DNA from: Corynebacterium sanguinis
GTDB taxonomy: Bacteria > Actinomycetota > Actinomycetes > Mycobacteriales > Mycobacteriaceae
NCBI RefSeq assembly: GCF_007641235.1
Contig: NZ_CP038157.1
Coordinates: 992,001 to 1,056,000 of the forward strand
Direction: 5' to 3'
DNA: 64,000 bases
The notes under the pieces were generated by a model. The model was not told where the DNA came from, made no database searches, and saw only the letters and a program-made list of their open reading frames with translations. The translations under genes were made by a program, and so were the position numbers. This document shows positions 34,837 through 43,862 of the stretch, in pieces (the first letter of the stretch is position 1; each line of letters opens with the position of its first letter).

Positions 34837-35403
34837 GTGCTTTTATCCGACCATGACATCCGCGCCGCCATCGATTCGGGCCGCTTGGCCATTGAGCCGT
34901 ACGACTCGGAGCTCGTGCAGCCGTCGTCGATTGACGTGCGTATGGACAAGTTCTTCCGCGTGTTCAACAACTCGCGCTACACGCACATCGACCCGAAGCA
35001 GGAGATGCCGGACCTGACCACGCTGGTCGAGGTGGCAGACGGCGACGCGTTCGTCCTGCACCCCGGCGAGTTCGTGCTCGCCTCCACCTTGGAGACGTTC
35101 ACGCTGCCAGCCGACCTCGCGGGCCGGCTCGAGGGGAAGTCCTCGCTGGGCCGCCTGGGCCTGCTCACCCACTCCACCGCCGGTTTTATCGACCCCGGCT
35201 TTTCCGGACACATCACGCTAGAGCTGTCGAACGTGGCCAACCTGCCGATCACTCTGTGGCCCGGCATGAAGGTCGGTCAGCTCGCGCTGTTCCGCATGTC
35301 CTCGCCGGCACAGACCCCTTACGGCTCGGGCGCGCTCGGTTCTAAGTACCAGGGGCAGCGCGGCCCCACTCCATCCCGCGCGTACTTGAACTTCCGCGAC
35401 TAG
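34837..35403 (+). CDS. dcd: dCTP deaminase
   Basis: Protein of 188 residues that deaminates dCTP for dTTP synthesis; actinobacterial members often also cleave dUTP to dUMP. Conserved parts seen are [20 protein letters not shown] near residue 27, the catalytic region [20 protein letters not shown] near residue 95, and [17 protein letters not shown]. The start is GTG 34837. The ugd gene follows 10 bp later. Confidence 0.96.
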   Translation: MLLSDHDIRAAIDSGRLAIEPYDSELVQPSSIDVRMDKFFRVFNNSRYTHIDPKQEMPDLTTLVEVADGDAFVLHPGEFVLASTLETFTLPADLAGRLEGKSSLGRLGLLTHSTAGFIDPGFSGHITLELSNVANLPITLWPGMKVGQLALFRMSSPAQTPYGSGALGSKYQGQRGPTPSRAYLNFRD

Positions 35404-35413
35404 AGTAGCGCCC

Positions 35414-36733
35414 ATGCGAATGACGGTGATCGGGACCGGCTACCTCGGGGCAACGCATGCCGCCTGCATGGCGGAGTTGGGCCACGAGGTGCTGGGCGTG
35501 GACGTGGACGAGAGAAAAATCGAGCAACTCAAGGCGGGCAAGGTCCCGTTTTATGAGCCGGGCCTGCCGGAGGTCCTTGAACGTAACATCGCCGCCGGCC
35601 GCCTTGACTTCACCACCGATTACGCCCGCGCCGCCGAGTTCGCCGACGTCCACTTCATTGGCGTGGGCACGCCGCAGCAGCGTGGTTCCTACGCCGCCGA
35701 TACCCGCTACGTGGAGGCGGTGATCGACGACCTAGTGCCGCAGCTACGTGGCCGCCACATCATCTACGGCAAGTCCACCGTTCCCGTGGGCACGGCGGCC
35801 GCGCTGCAGGAGCGCGCGAACACGCTCGCCACCGAGGGTACAGAGGTAGAGATCGCCTGGAACCCGGAGTTCCTCCGCGAGGGATACGCGGTGCAGGACA
35901 CCATCGAGCCGGACCGCATCGTGCTGGGCAGCCGCGCCGAGGACACCCGGGCCGAGGAAATCGCCCGTGAGGTTTACGCCACCCCGCTTGACAAGGGCAC
36001 GCCGTTCATCGTCACCGATTTGCAAACCGCGGAGCTGGTGAAAGTCTCCGCCAACGCGTTCTTGGCCACCAAGATCTCCTTCATCAACGCCGTCAGCGAG
36101 GTCTGCGAGATCGTCGGGGCGGATGTCACCCAGCTTGCCGACGCCATCGGCTACGACGACCGCATTGGCCGCAAGTTCCTCGGCGCGGGCCTGGGTTTCG
36201 GCGGCGGCTGCCTGCCCAAGGACATCCGCGCGTTCATGGCCCGCGCGGGCGAACTCGGCGCCGACCAGGCCCTCACATTCTTGCGCGAGGTCGACGCGAT
36301 TAACATGCGCCGCCGCCAGCGAGTCGTCGATCTGGCGCGCGAGGAGCTGAGGTCGTTGATCGGCCGTCGCGTCACCGTCCTCGGTGCGGCGTTCAAGCCG
36401 AACTCCGACGACGTGCGTGATTCGCCGGCCCTCGCTGTCGCGGGTCAGCTGTCCCTGGCGGGCGCGGCGGTGCGCGTGTTCGACCCGGAGGCGATGGACA
36501 ACGCGAAGAAGGTCTTCCCGACGCTGGATTACGCCACCTCGCTTGACGACGCTCTCCGTGGCGCGGAACTTGTCATCCTCGCTACCGAATGGACCGAATT
36601 CAAGAAGCTCGATCCGAAGCATGCCGCCGAGCTAGTGGCCGAGCAGCGCATTATCGACGGCCGCAACGTCCTGCCCGTCGACGCGTGGCAGGCCGCAGGC
36701 TGGGAGATCCACGCCTTGGGGCGCAGCCTGTAA
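35414..36733 (+). CDS. ugd: UDP-glucose 6-dehydrogenase
   Basis: NAD-dependent oxidation of UDP-glucose to UDP-glucuronate, a precursor of envelope glycans. 439 residues. The Rossmann motif VIGTGYLGATHAACMAELGH is at the start, the catalytic Cys lies in LGFGGGCLPKDIRAF near residue 265, and the C-terminal domain contains VTVLGAAFKPNSDDVRDSP. Forms an operon with dcd. Confidence 0.94.
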   Translation: MRMTVIGTGYLGATHAACMAELGHEVLGVDVDERKIEQLKAGKVPFYEPGLPEVLERNIAAGRLDFTTDYARAAEFADVHFIGVGTPQQRGSYAADTRYVEAVIDDLVPQLRGRHIIYGKSTVPVGTAAALQERANTLATEGTEVEIAWNPEFLREGYAVQDTIEPDRIVLGSRAEDTRAEEIAREVYATPLDKGTPFIVTDLQTAELVKVSANAFLATKISFINAVSEVCEIVGADVTQLADAIGYDDRIGRKFLGAGLGFGGGCLPKDIRAFMARAGELGADQALTFLREVDAINMRRRQRVVDLAREELRSLIGRRVTVLGAAFKPNSDDVRDSPALAVAGQLSLAGAAVRVFDPEAMDNAKKVFPTLDYATSLDDALRGAELVILATEWTEFKKLDPKHAAELVAEQRIIDGRNVLPVDAWQAAGWEIHALGRSL

Positions 36734-36740
36734 GGGGTTT

Positions 36741-37211
36741 TTATCCCTTCGTGTTCAGCGCAAAGAGCAGCGTCGCTCCAACAGCGACCGTCTGCGCTAC
36801 GCATCGGGCAGCGTTGAGCGAGTTCCACCGGGACTCGAAGTTCGCGCGAATCTCGGACACCGCATTCTGACTTGTGAACGCATTGTCGAGGTAGTTGTTC
36901 AGTGGGACATTTCCCGCGACGGTGATGCCCAGTGCGACGAGCGACGCTGTTGCAGCGAGAATCGTCCATCTGGTCGGTACGAGGATGGCCAGTAATACTG
37001 AGGACAGTGGTGCAAGCGCGAATACTGTCAGGAATCGGGGGTTGAGGATCGCCTGGTTGATGCCTGCGAAGACCTCGACGTACTGATCATCGGGTAAACG
37101 TGCGAAGCTCTTCCGAGTACTGACCTCAAAGGCAAAATAGAGACCGCTGAGCAGCCCGCCGGTGACGGTTGCGCAAAGCGCCACTGCACTGGTGATGATG
37201 GGAAGATTCAT
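36741..37211 (-). CDS. DUF1772-family membrane protein
   Basis: Protein of 156 residues with four hydrophobic segments, including GGLLSGLYFAFEVSTRKSFA and the family-typical GNVPLNNYLDNAF near residue 108. Related proteins include anthrone-oxygenase-like enzymes, but most are uncharacterised. Its ATG directly abuts the stop of the NmrA-like gene, so both are one operon. Confidence 0.82.
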   Translation of the reverse strand: MNLPIITSAVALCATVTGGLLSGLYFAFEVSTRKSFARLPDDQYVEVFAGINQAILNPRFLTVFALAPLSSVLLAILVPTRWTILAATASLVALGITVAGNVPLNNYLDNAFTSQNAVSEIRANFESRWNSLNAARCVAQTVAVGATLLFALNTKG

Positions 37212-38081
37212 CTACGCGCCCTCCCGATTCTGCAGGACGGTGCTGACCGTCTCGGTAAGCGGCGTCGGGGCCGAGATCGATTTCGACGCGCAAGGTGCAA
37301 GCAACCCATCACTGTCCGCCCGGTACATCTGGGCAAGGCTGTGAGCGACGCCGGTTGAAAAACCAGCCCGCTCGAGCTCGGACTCCCACGCCTCATCGGG
37401 AATTTCGACGACCGCCACGTCTTTGTGAAGCTGCTCCGCAATCACACCGGCCACGTCCCGTTCGGTGTAGCTCGGACCGATGATGTCAACCGGCTCTTGA
37501 GAGACGGGAGGATTCATCAAGTTGTGTGCGGCGAAAACACCGATATCCTTGGTCGCGACCATCGGCTTCGGCTCATCAGCTGCGCCGAAAACGGGGTACA
37601 CGCCCTCCTGGAGAATTGCGGGCAGCACATCCTGAAACTTCTCTTGAAAATGTCCCGGCCGAAGGGCGGTGAGCAGGGGAGTAGCGGACAGGAGTGCCTG
37701 CTCCATTCGGTGCAGTCCTGTGATTGGGCCCGTTGAATGCTCGTGTTGGGCGCCTCCCGACGAGAGCATGACGACGTGAGGAACGTTTGCGGATTCGACC
37801 GCAGAGCGCACTGATGCGATGACTGCATCTGCGTAGCGGTCAAGGTCGTCTGCACCGAAGTGGAACGGGAGCAATGCGAAGAATCCCTCCGCACCCTTCA
37901 GCGCCTCGGACAATGCCGCGCTGTCGAGCAGGTCAACCGCTGCAGTCTCGACGCCTTGCGCTGACCACTGTTTCAAGGATTCTTCCGATCTCGCGAGAGC
38001 TCGAACGGGTTGGTCGTGCTTGAGTAGTTCGGCGACAACGTTGGATCCAACGCGTCCCGTCGAACCGGAAATAGCAAACAT
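37212..38081 (-). CDS. NmrA-like NAD(P)-binding reductase (atypical SDR)
   Basis: Protein of 289 residues. The N-terminal dinucleotide-binding loop MFAISGSTGRVGSNVVAELL is clear; VVMLSSGGAQHEHSTGP follows in the middle. It resembles quinone- or NADPH-sensing NmrA/azoreductase-like proteins. ATG 38081 has AGAGG upstream. It forms an operon with the DUF1772 gene and faces a divergent AraC regulator across 156 bp, the usual layout of an inducible detoxification unit. Confidence 0.86.
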   Translation of the reverse strand: MFAISGSTGRVGSNVVAELLKHDQPVRALARSEESLKQWSAQGVETAAVDLLDSAALSEALKGAEGFFALLPFHFGADDLDRYADAVIASVRSAVESANVPHVVMLSSGGAQHEHSTGPITGLHRMEQALLSATPLLTALRPGHFQEKFQDVLPAILQEGVYPVFGAADEPKPMVATKDIGVFAAHNLMNPPVSQEPVDIIGPSYTERDVAGVIAEQLHKDVAVVEIPDEAWESELERAGFSTGVAHSLAQMYRADSDGLLAPCASKSISAPTPLTETVSTVLQNREGA

Positions 38082-38237
38082 CGGGGCCTCTTTTCTCAAA
38101 GTAGGGAGGGTTACGGAGACTGGCTCAATTCACGTTAGGAATCGCCAGCGACCGTCAGTAGGCCCGTCAGTCCATTTTTCTTTGCCGATCGTCCGGATAT
38201 GTGGAGTTGACAACTCCGAGGGTGCGATCATAGTTCT

Positions 38238-39188
38238 ATGAATGTGAAACCGGAGGTAGCGCACTTCCTGAGGCAGTTGCGTATGAGCGGTGTGTTCTAC
38301 TGCGATACGACTGCCCGCGGTGATTGGGGTCTGCGGATGCCAGTTGATCCCCAATGTCTGAGTTTTCATGTGGTCACCGAGGGCTCATGCTGGTTGATTT
38401 CGGACGGCATACCGAAGCTCCAACTCCGGGAAGGGGATGTTGCTCTCGTGCAGCTCGGAAGGGAGCACATGCTCTCCGCCAGCCCGGATAGAACGGTAGC
38501 TCCCCGGGTCGATCAATTGCCCCAGAGGTATCTCAGCGAGAACTACTCAATCGTCAACGTAGGTTGCGACGGATCATTCACACGGTTGCTCTGCGGGATG
38601 GTGAGTTTTGACGCTCCAGATGTTCACAACATCGTGCAAGCCCTTCCCCCTGTGGTCTCCGCAAGAGGTATGAATTTGAACGACGCTTCGTCCGTCGTGA
38701 AGCTAGTCGGCCTCTTGGCAGACGAACTTTCCGCAGACAGGTTGGGTGGGGAGGCCGTAGCGGTTCGGCTGGCCGACATCATCGTGGTGCAGATCATTCG
38801 AAAATGGTTCTACGAGGAAAGCTCCTTCGAACCTGGGCTCATCGCGGGATTAGCTGATCCTGCGATCGGGAGAGTCCTACACGCAATCCATGATGAGCCA
38901 GAAAAACCGTGGGCGATCGCAGATATGGTAAAAATTTCCGCCATGTCACGCACATCGTTTATCGAGAAGTTCCGCGAGGTCGTCGGAGTAGCGCCGGCAG
39001 CGTACGTGACGAACTGGCGCATGGAGGTCGCAAAAACCCGGTTGATTGAGACCAACGAGCCGATCGCAGTAGTTGGTTCTTCGGTGTCGTATTCTTCCGA
39101 ATCCGCCTTCTCCAAAGCGTTCGCCCGCAGCGTCGGGATCTCACCCAGCGCCTTCAGGCAGGCAGCGCTTCGTCGTCAAGCAAACTAG
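38238..39188 (+). CDS. AraC-family regulator with cupin-type N-terminal domain
   Basis: Protein of 316 residues. The N-terminal cupin_6-like sensor (FHVVTEGSCWLISDGIPKLQ, then LREGDVALVQLGREH) is followed by the C-terminal AraC DNA-binding domain (WAIADMVKISAMSRTSFIEK and EPIAVVGSSVSYSSESAFSK). Divergent from the NmrA/DUF1772 operon, which it probably regulates. Its TAG stop shares CTAG with the stop of alaT. Confidence 0.88.
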   Translation: MNVKPEVAHFLRQLRMSGVFYCDTTARGDWGLRMPVDPQCLSFHVVTEGSCWLISDGIPKLQLREGDVALVQLGREHMLSASPDRTVAPRVDQLPQRYLSENYSIVNVGCDGSFTRLLCGMVSFDAPDVHNIVQALPPVVSARGMNLNDASSVVKLVGLLADELSADRLGGEAVAVRLADIIVVQIIRKWFYEESSFEPGLIAGLADPAIGRVLHAIHDEPEKPWAIADMVKISAMSRTSFIEKFREVVGVAPAAYVTNWRMEVAKTRLIETNEPIAVVGSSVSYSSESAFSKAFARSVGISPSAFRQAALRRQAN

Positions 39189-40501
39189 TGCTGGTGGTAA
39201 TCGGCCAGGAAGTTACCCAGGCGCTCGATGGCGTTTTCCAGCTGCGAGGCCCACGGCAGCGTGACCACGCGGAAGTGGTCGGGGGTGGGGTAGTTGAACC
39301 CGGTGCCTTGCACCATGAGGATCTTCTCCGACTTGAGCAGGTCCAGCATGAAGCGCTCGTCATCATGGATGTTGTACATCTCGGTGTCGATCTTGGGGAA
39401 GCAGTACAGCGCCCCCTTCGGCTCGACGACGGACACGCCGGGGATCTCGCGCAACTTGCGTACCGTCACATCGCGCTGCTCGCGCAGGCGCCCGCCCTCG
39501 CCGGTGAGCTCGTAGATGGACTGTCGCCCGCCGAGGGCAACCTGGATGGCGTGCTGGCCGGGCACGTTCGCGCACAGGCGGGTTCCCGCCAGCAGGTTGA
39601 GCCCCTCGATGAACCCGGTGGCGCGGCGACGCGGGCCGGTGATGATCATCCAGCCGGCGCGGTAGCCGCACACGCGGTACGTCTTGGACAACCCGTTGAA
39701 AGTCACCGTGATCAGGTCGGGCGCGACCTCGGCCATGGAGATGTGCTGCGCGCCGTCGTAGAGGACGCGGTCGTAGATTTCGTCGGCAAGCACCATCAGC
39801 TCGTGCTCGCGGGCGATGTCGGCGATGCCCTCGAGCACCTCCCGCGAGTACACCGCGCCGGTGGGGTTGTTCGGGTTGATCACCACGATGGCCTTCGTGC
39901 GCTCGGTGACCTTGGAGCGGATGTCCTCGAGCGAGGGGTTCCAGTTGTCTTCCTCGTCGCACAGGTAGTGCACGACCTTGCCGCCGGCCAGCGTGGACGC
40001 GGCGGTCCACAGCGGGTAGTCGGGGGCGGGGATGAGGATCTCGTCGCCGTCGTTAAGCAGGGCCTGGGTGACCATGCTGATCAGCTCGGAGACACCGTTG
40101 CCGAGGAAGACGTCGTCGATGTCGAAGGGCGGGAAGTCGTCCACCATCTCGTAGCGCGTGACAATCGCGCGGCGCGCCGGGATGATGCCCTTCGAGGTGG
40201 TGTAGCCCTGCGATGTCGGCAGCGCGGCGATCATGTCGCGCATGATCACGTCGGGCGCCTCGAAGCCGAAGATCGCCGGGTTGCCGGTGTTGAGCTTGAG
40301 AATGGTGTGCCCGTCGCGCTCCATCTCCTCGGCCGTGGTGCTCACCGGGCCGCGGATGTCGTAAAAGACGTTCTTGAGCTTGTCCGCTTCGTCGAAATGG
40401 CGGTGCTTCTTCGGGGGCTTCTTGCTTGTCGATGCCCCCGCCGACGTCTCCGTCCCGCTTTTCGTCGTGGGCGTTTCGTCCTGCTCAGTCTTCTTGCTCA
40501 T
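39185..40501 (-). CDS. alaT: Alanine aminotransferase AlaT
   Basis: PLP-dependent class I aminotransferase of 438 residues that makes alanine from pyruvate and glutamate. Visible parts are INPNNPTGAVYSREVLEGIA (about residue 208), ADEIYDRVLYDG (about 240) and the PLP lysine in TFNGLSKTYRVCGYRAGWMI (about 267). The first 35 residues are a Lys/Thr/Ser-rich extension typical of corynebacterial AlaT. Assigned over other class I enzymes by close family resemblance. Confidence 0.9.
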   Translation of the reverse strand: MSKKTEQDETPTTKSGTETSAGASTSKKPPKKHRHFDEADKLKNVFYDIRGPVSTTAEEMERDGHTILKLNTGNPAIFGFEAPDVIMRDMIAALPTSQGYTTSKGIIPARRAIVTRYEMVDDFPPFDIDDVFLGNGVSELISMVTQALLNDGDEILIPAPDYPLWTAASTLAGGKVVHYLCDEEDNWNPSLEDIRSKVTERTKAIVVINPNNPTGAVYSREVLEGIADIAREHELMVLADEIYDRVLYDGAQHISMAEVAPDLITVTFNGLSKTYRVCGYRAGWMIITGPRRRATGFIEGLNLLAGTRLCANVPGQHAIQVALGGRQSIYELTGEGGRLREQRDVTVRKLREIPGVSVVEPKGALYCFPKIDTEMYNIHDDERFMLDLLKSEKILMVQGTGFNYPTPDHFRVVTLPWASQLENAIERLGNFLADYHQH

Positions 40502-40517
40502 GGAGGCAATCCTACTT

Positions 40518-41138
40518 CTACTTGCCCTTGAAGCGTTTCACGGTCTGCTGGGCCACGTTCAAGGCTTCGTCGGTGAGTTGGCTCATCTGCTGCTTGCGTG
40601 CGGCGCGCCGCGCGGCCTCCTCGTGGGCGCGGGCGGATTCGATCTCGAGCTGGCGGATGCGCACGAGCTCGCGGCGCCTGCGCTCGAGCTGGCGCACGCT
40701 CGGGGTATACCAGGAATCGGGGCCGACCTTCATCACGTAGAGCAATACGAACAAGGTGGGGATGAGCAAGAGCAGGAGGAACCCGAACCCGCTTCCGGTT
40801 GCCACCGCCACGGCGGGGGCGGCGGCCAGCGTGCCGAAGGTGCCCAGCCAAAACGTTCCCGCGCGCATCTTCTGTCCGTCGCGGCGCGCTGCAGTGATCT
40901 CCCGTGCGCTGTACATCTCGACTGCGCCACCCTGCTGCACAAACGTGGCCGGGTTGTGCGGGATGTCTCGAAACAGCGGGTCGAGGTCGCTGTGGAACTC
41001 CGCGGTGGTTACCGCCTGGCAACGCGAGTCGAACTCGTCCATGGTGAGCCTGCCCTCCGCCAGAGCAGAACTCAGCGCACCGAGGGCGGCGTGGCGCTCC
41101 TCGTCGCTGAGGCGAAACATTCCCGGATCATAGGTCAC
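40518..41138 (-). CDS. DUF1707-domain membrane-associated protein
   Basis: Protein of 206 residues: the N-terminal DUF1707 motif (FRLSDEERHAALGALSSALA, EGRLTMDEFDSRC), two central membrane helices (AGTFWLGTFGTLAAAPAVAV, FGFLLLLLIPTLFVLLYVM), and a basic coiled-coil C-terminus (RQLERRRRELVRIRQLEIES). GTG 41138 with AGGAT upstream is preferred; ATG 41120 is an alternative. Function unknown. Confidence 0.83.
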   Translation of the reverse strand: MTYDPGMFRLSDEERHAALGALSSALAEGRLTMDEFDSRCQAVTTAEFHSDLDPLFRDIPHNPATFVQQGGAVEMYSAREITAARRDGQKMRAGTFWLGTFGTLAAAPAVAVATGSGFGFLLLLLIPTLFVLLYVMKVGPDSWYTPSVRQLERRRRELVRIRQLEIESARAHEEAARRAARKQQMSQLTDEALNVAQQTVKRFKGK

Positions 41139-41185
41139 GGTTCTTATCCTAGTGGCAGTGCGGACACGCGCCACCGCGCTGGTTT

Positions 41186-42130
41186 TTACGACGTCCAGCG
41201 GTCGTCGGTGCCCATTGTCCGTGATTTCAGCCGCTCGCGCGCGGCGTCGTACTCCTGCTCCGGCAAGGGGTAGAAGTACACGCGCGGCAGCACTGCCTCG
41301 ACGCGATCGAGGTACTCCGTAACAAAGCTGTCCACCTCGGGTTTGTCGAGCGACTCGACGTTGACGTAGAGAAACAGCGGGCGGGACAGCGGGTATTGAC
41401 CATCGCGTGTCTGCTCGAAGCTGGGCAAGATGCCGTCGACGGCGATATTGTCCATCGAGCTGCGGACCTCGCCCTCGGCGGCAAGGTAGTTGCCCACGCC
41501 CATAAAGCCGAGCGCGTCGGGGTCGTTGGCGATCCACTCGGTGAGTTCGTCCATGTCGTCGGTAGCGGCGTAGTCGTCGCGGATCGGGTCGTCGTCAAGC
41601 ACGATCTTTTGGAACACCCCAAGCGTGCCGGAGCCCGGCGGGCGGCCGTAAAGGGTGATTTCGGACCCCGGCCACTGCGGGCTGAGGTCGGACCACGTGC
41701 TCACGGGCGATTCCGAGGTCCAGATGTCGTGCAGTTGCTCGATCGTTAGGTCACTGGCCCAATCGTTGGCGTCGTTTTTCACGAACGTGATGGCGTCGAG
41801 TGCGATCGGCAGCTCGATGAACTCGACACCGTTGTCCGCGCACTGTGTCTGGTAGTCGATGTCCTCGCCCTCGCCGGGGATGGGAACCGAGGAATCGTTG
41901 ATGTCGGATTCGCCGGCGCAGAACGCCTCAAACCCGTCGGTCGAGCCGTCGGCGCTGATTTCCACGTTATGCCCGGTTCGTGAGGCGATGAGCGACGTGA
42001 TCGGCTCCACGGTGGCCGAGCCCGTCACCCGAATCGCACCATCTGCTGCCGGCGTGTTCGGTTCCTCTGATTCCGCCGCGCAGCCAGCAAGCGCAACTGT
42101 TGCGGCAAGGCAGAGCGTAAGTCGTTTCAT
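41186..42130 (-). CDS. PstS-like substrate-binding lipoprotein
   Basis: Protein of 314 residues with lipobox LAGC and Cys17, followed by a PstS-type phosphate-binding domain: IRVTGSATVEPITSLIA near residue 33, DGSTDGFEAFCAGESDINDS near 61, and the RPPGSGTLGVFQKIVL loop near 165. No pst permease or ATPase genes follow. It overlaps by 4 bp (ATGA) with a 100-residue gene behind the Na/Pi cotransporter, so it probably feeds or senses phosphate for that operon. Confidence 0.86.
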   Translation of the reverse strand: MKRLTLCLAATVALAGCAAESEEPNTPAADGAIRVTGSATVEPITSLIASRTGHNVEISADGSTDGFEAFCAGESDINDSSVPIPGEGEDIDYQTQCADNGVEFIELPIALDAITFVKNDANDWASDLTIEQLHDIWTSESPVSTWSDLSPQWPGSEITLYGRPPGSGTLGVFQKIVLDDDPIRDDYAATDDMDELTEWIANDPDALGFMGVGNYLAAEGEVRSSMDNIAVDGILPSFEQTRDGQYPLSRPLFLYVNVESLDKPEVDSFVTEYLDRVEAVLPRVYFYPLPEQEYDAARERLKSRTMGTDDRWTS

Positions 42131-42429
42131 CGGCGCCCCTCCTTGCGCAACTCATCGCGGAACTCGCGCCACAATGTCACGGCGCTGGACCAGCGTGCGC
42201 GGGTGAGTTCGAGATATTCCGGAATGCGCTCGATCTCGGCGTGCTGCTCCGGGGTCAACCCTCCCGTTGTGCGGCGCTTGTCCAGCTCGGCGCGCAGCAG
42301 CGTGGAGGTCTCGTCGAGCTCAGCGAGCAGTTCTCGGAGCTCGGCATCGGGCGCGGACGACAGGATTAGCTCGTCTGCGCGGGCGTTGAAGTCGTCGTCG
42401 GGGAGAGAGGTAGTCACGGGGTGATCCAT
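42127..42429 (-). CDS. Unknown 100-residue protein in the phosphate operon
   Basis: Strongly helical, charged protein of 100 residues without membrane segments. The central part (ADELILSSAPDAELRELLAE and LDETSTLLRAELDKRRTTGG) could form a coiled coil, and the tail is basic. No family recognised. It lies 3 bp after nptA and overlaps the lipoprotein gene (ATGA), which shows co-translation and suggests a cytoplasmic accessory role in phosphate uptake. Confidence 0.72.
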   Translation of the reverse strand: MDHPVTTSLPDDDFNARADELILSSAPDAELRELLAELDETSTLLRAELDKRRTTGGLTPEQHAEIERIPEYLELTRARWSSAVTLWREFRDELRKEGRR

Positions 42430-42432
42430 CCT

Positions 42433-43749
42433 TTAGAACAGAGAATTGGTAGCAAAGACAGCGAGCAGCGGCACGATGAAGAAGACCCCGCCGACCCAGA
42501 TGAAGACGTAGATCTTGTTCTTCGTCGCGAGCGCAGCCAGCCACTCCGCGCCGCGCGGCGGGAGTGCGCGGAGCAGCGGTATGGACATGATCAGGATTGC
42601 GGCGAAGGTGTTGAACATGGTGTGCACCAGGGCGCCGGTCATGGCGGCTTCCGCTTCCACCCCGGAGGCGGAGAATGCGGCGATCAAACCGGTCACCGTG
42701 GTGCCGATGTTCGCGCCCACGACGAAGGGGAAGAGCCGGCGCATCTCGAACTTGCCGGAAGCGGCGAGCGGGACGGTAAGCGATGTCGTGGTCGAAGAGG
42801 ACTGCACGGCCGTGGTGATTACCGCGCCCGAGACGATCCCGCTCAGGGTGCCCTTGCCCAGCGCATTGTGCAGGATTTCCTTCGCGCGGCCGACGAGCAG
42901 TCGCGACAGCATGCGGCCGATGAAGCCGATCACCAGCAAGATCAGTACGACGCCGGCGATCGTCAGGGCGATGCCGCCCCAGACACCGCCGATGTTTTCG
43001 GCAAGGCCTTCGGCCACACCGACGAGCGGTTCCGTCACCGCGTCGACGAAGTCGCCGATGGCGCTGAAGATGCTATCGAGTACTCCGTCACCCTGGCCGG
43101 TGAAGGCTCCCGCCATGGCCCCGGCAACGCGGGAGAGGAACCCGGTGAACAGCTCCAGCGGGAAGAAGATCAACAGCGCCAGCAGGTTGTAGAAGTCGTG
43201 CACGGTAGCCATGGAGAACGCGCGCTGGAACTGCTTCTTGTTGCCGGACAGGCCCAGCGCCACCAGCGTGGAGGTCACCGTGGTGCCGATGTTCGCGCCG
43301 AAGAGCATGGGCACTGCGACTTCGAGCGGCAGGCCGCCGGCGAGCATGCCCACCACGATGGAGGTCGTGGTGGAGGAGGATTGCAGGATAGCGGTGGCGA
43401 GGATACCGATGGCCAAGCCCACAAACGGGTTCTCGGCGAAGGAGAAGAGCTCTTCCGCGCGGTCGCCTGCCGCCATGTTGAAGCCGGAGCCGATCATGCC
43501 CACGGCGTTGAGCAGCAGCCAGATCGCGATGACGACGCTGAGCCACTCGGCGATCTTCTTGGCCTGGCCGCTCAGCGGCAAAAACCCGAGCGGGTCCTTC
43601 TTGTCGCTGTCGTCGGAATCGTCGCCGTCTACGGTGTCATCGGAATCCTCCGAGTCCTTCGGCTCGGCCTCCTCGTTCCACCGGTTGCGCTCCTCGTACC
43701 CCTCGGCCTCATCGAGCGTGCGCACACCGGGTTGCTCTTCCTTCTGCAT
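42433..43749 (-). CDS. nptA: Na+/phosphate cotransporter (NptA/PNaS family)
   Basis: Protein of 438 residues with two inverted Na/Pi repeats bearing the signature AILQSSSTTTSIVVGMLAGG (about residue 120) and AVQSSSTTTSLTVPLAASG (about 313), plus two FGANIGTTVT/VGANIGTTVTG segments. An acidic N-terminal tail rich in Asp and Ser (residues 30-52) precedes the first helix. It imports inorganic phosphate with sodium. First gene of a three-gene operon with a helical protein and a PstS-like lipoprotein. Confidence 0.92.
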   Translation of the reverse strand: MQKEEQPGVRTLDEAEGYEERNRWNEEAEPKDSEDSDDTVDGDDSDDSDKKDPLGFLPLSGQAKKIAEWLSVVIAIWLLLNAVGMIGSGFNMAAGDRAEELFSFAENPFVGLAIGILATAILQSSSTTTSIVVGMLAGGLPLEVAVPMLFGANIGTTVTSTLVALGLSGNKKQFQRAFSMATVHDFYNLLALLIFFPLELFTGFLSRVAGAMAGAFTGQGDGVLDSIFSAIGDFVDAVTEPLVGVAEGLAENIGGVWGGIALTIAGVVLILLVIGFIGRMLSRLLVGRAKEILHNALGKGTLSGIVSGAVITTAVQSSSTTTSLTVPLAASGKFEMRRLFPFVVGANIGTTVTGLIAAFSASGVEAEAAMTGALVHTMFNTFAAILIMSIPLLRALPPRGAEWLAALATKNKIYVFIWVGGVFFIVPLLAVFATNSLF

Positions 43750-43862
43750 CGTCGCCTCTTTCCCTTAAAGCGCAGCTGCGCGCGGTATACGGCCTACTTA
43801 ACCCGCGCCAAGGAAACTGCCAGTAAAAAGAGGGTGAAGTTTAAGCGAAGTAGCGCGTCGGT

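Noticed and set aside
39188..40531. 447-codon open frame opposite alaT
   Set aside because: Shadow frame; alaT is clearly conserved on the other strand.
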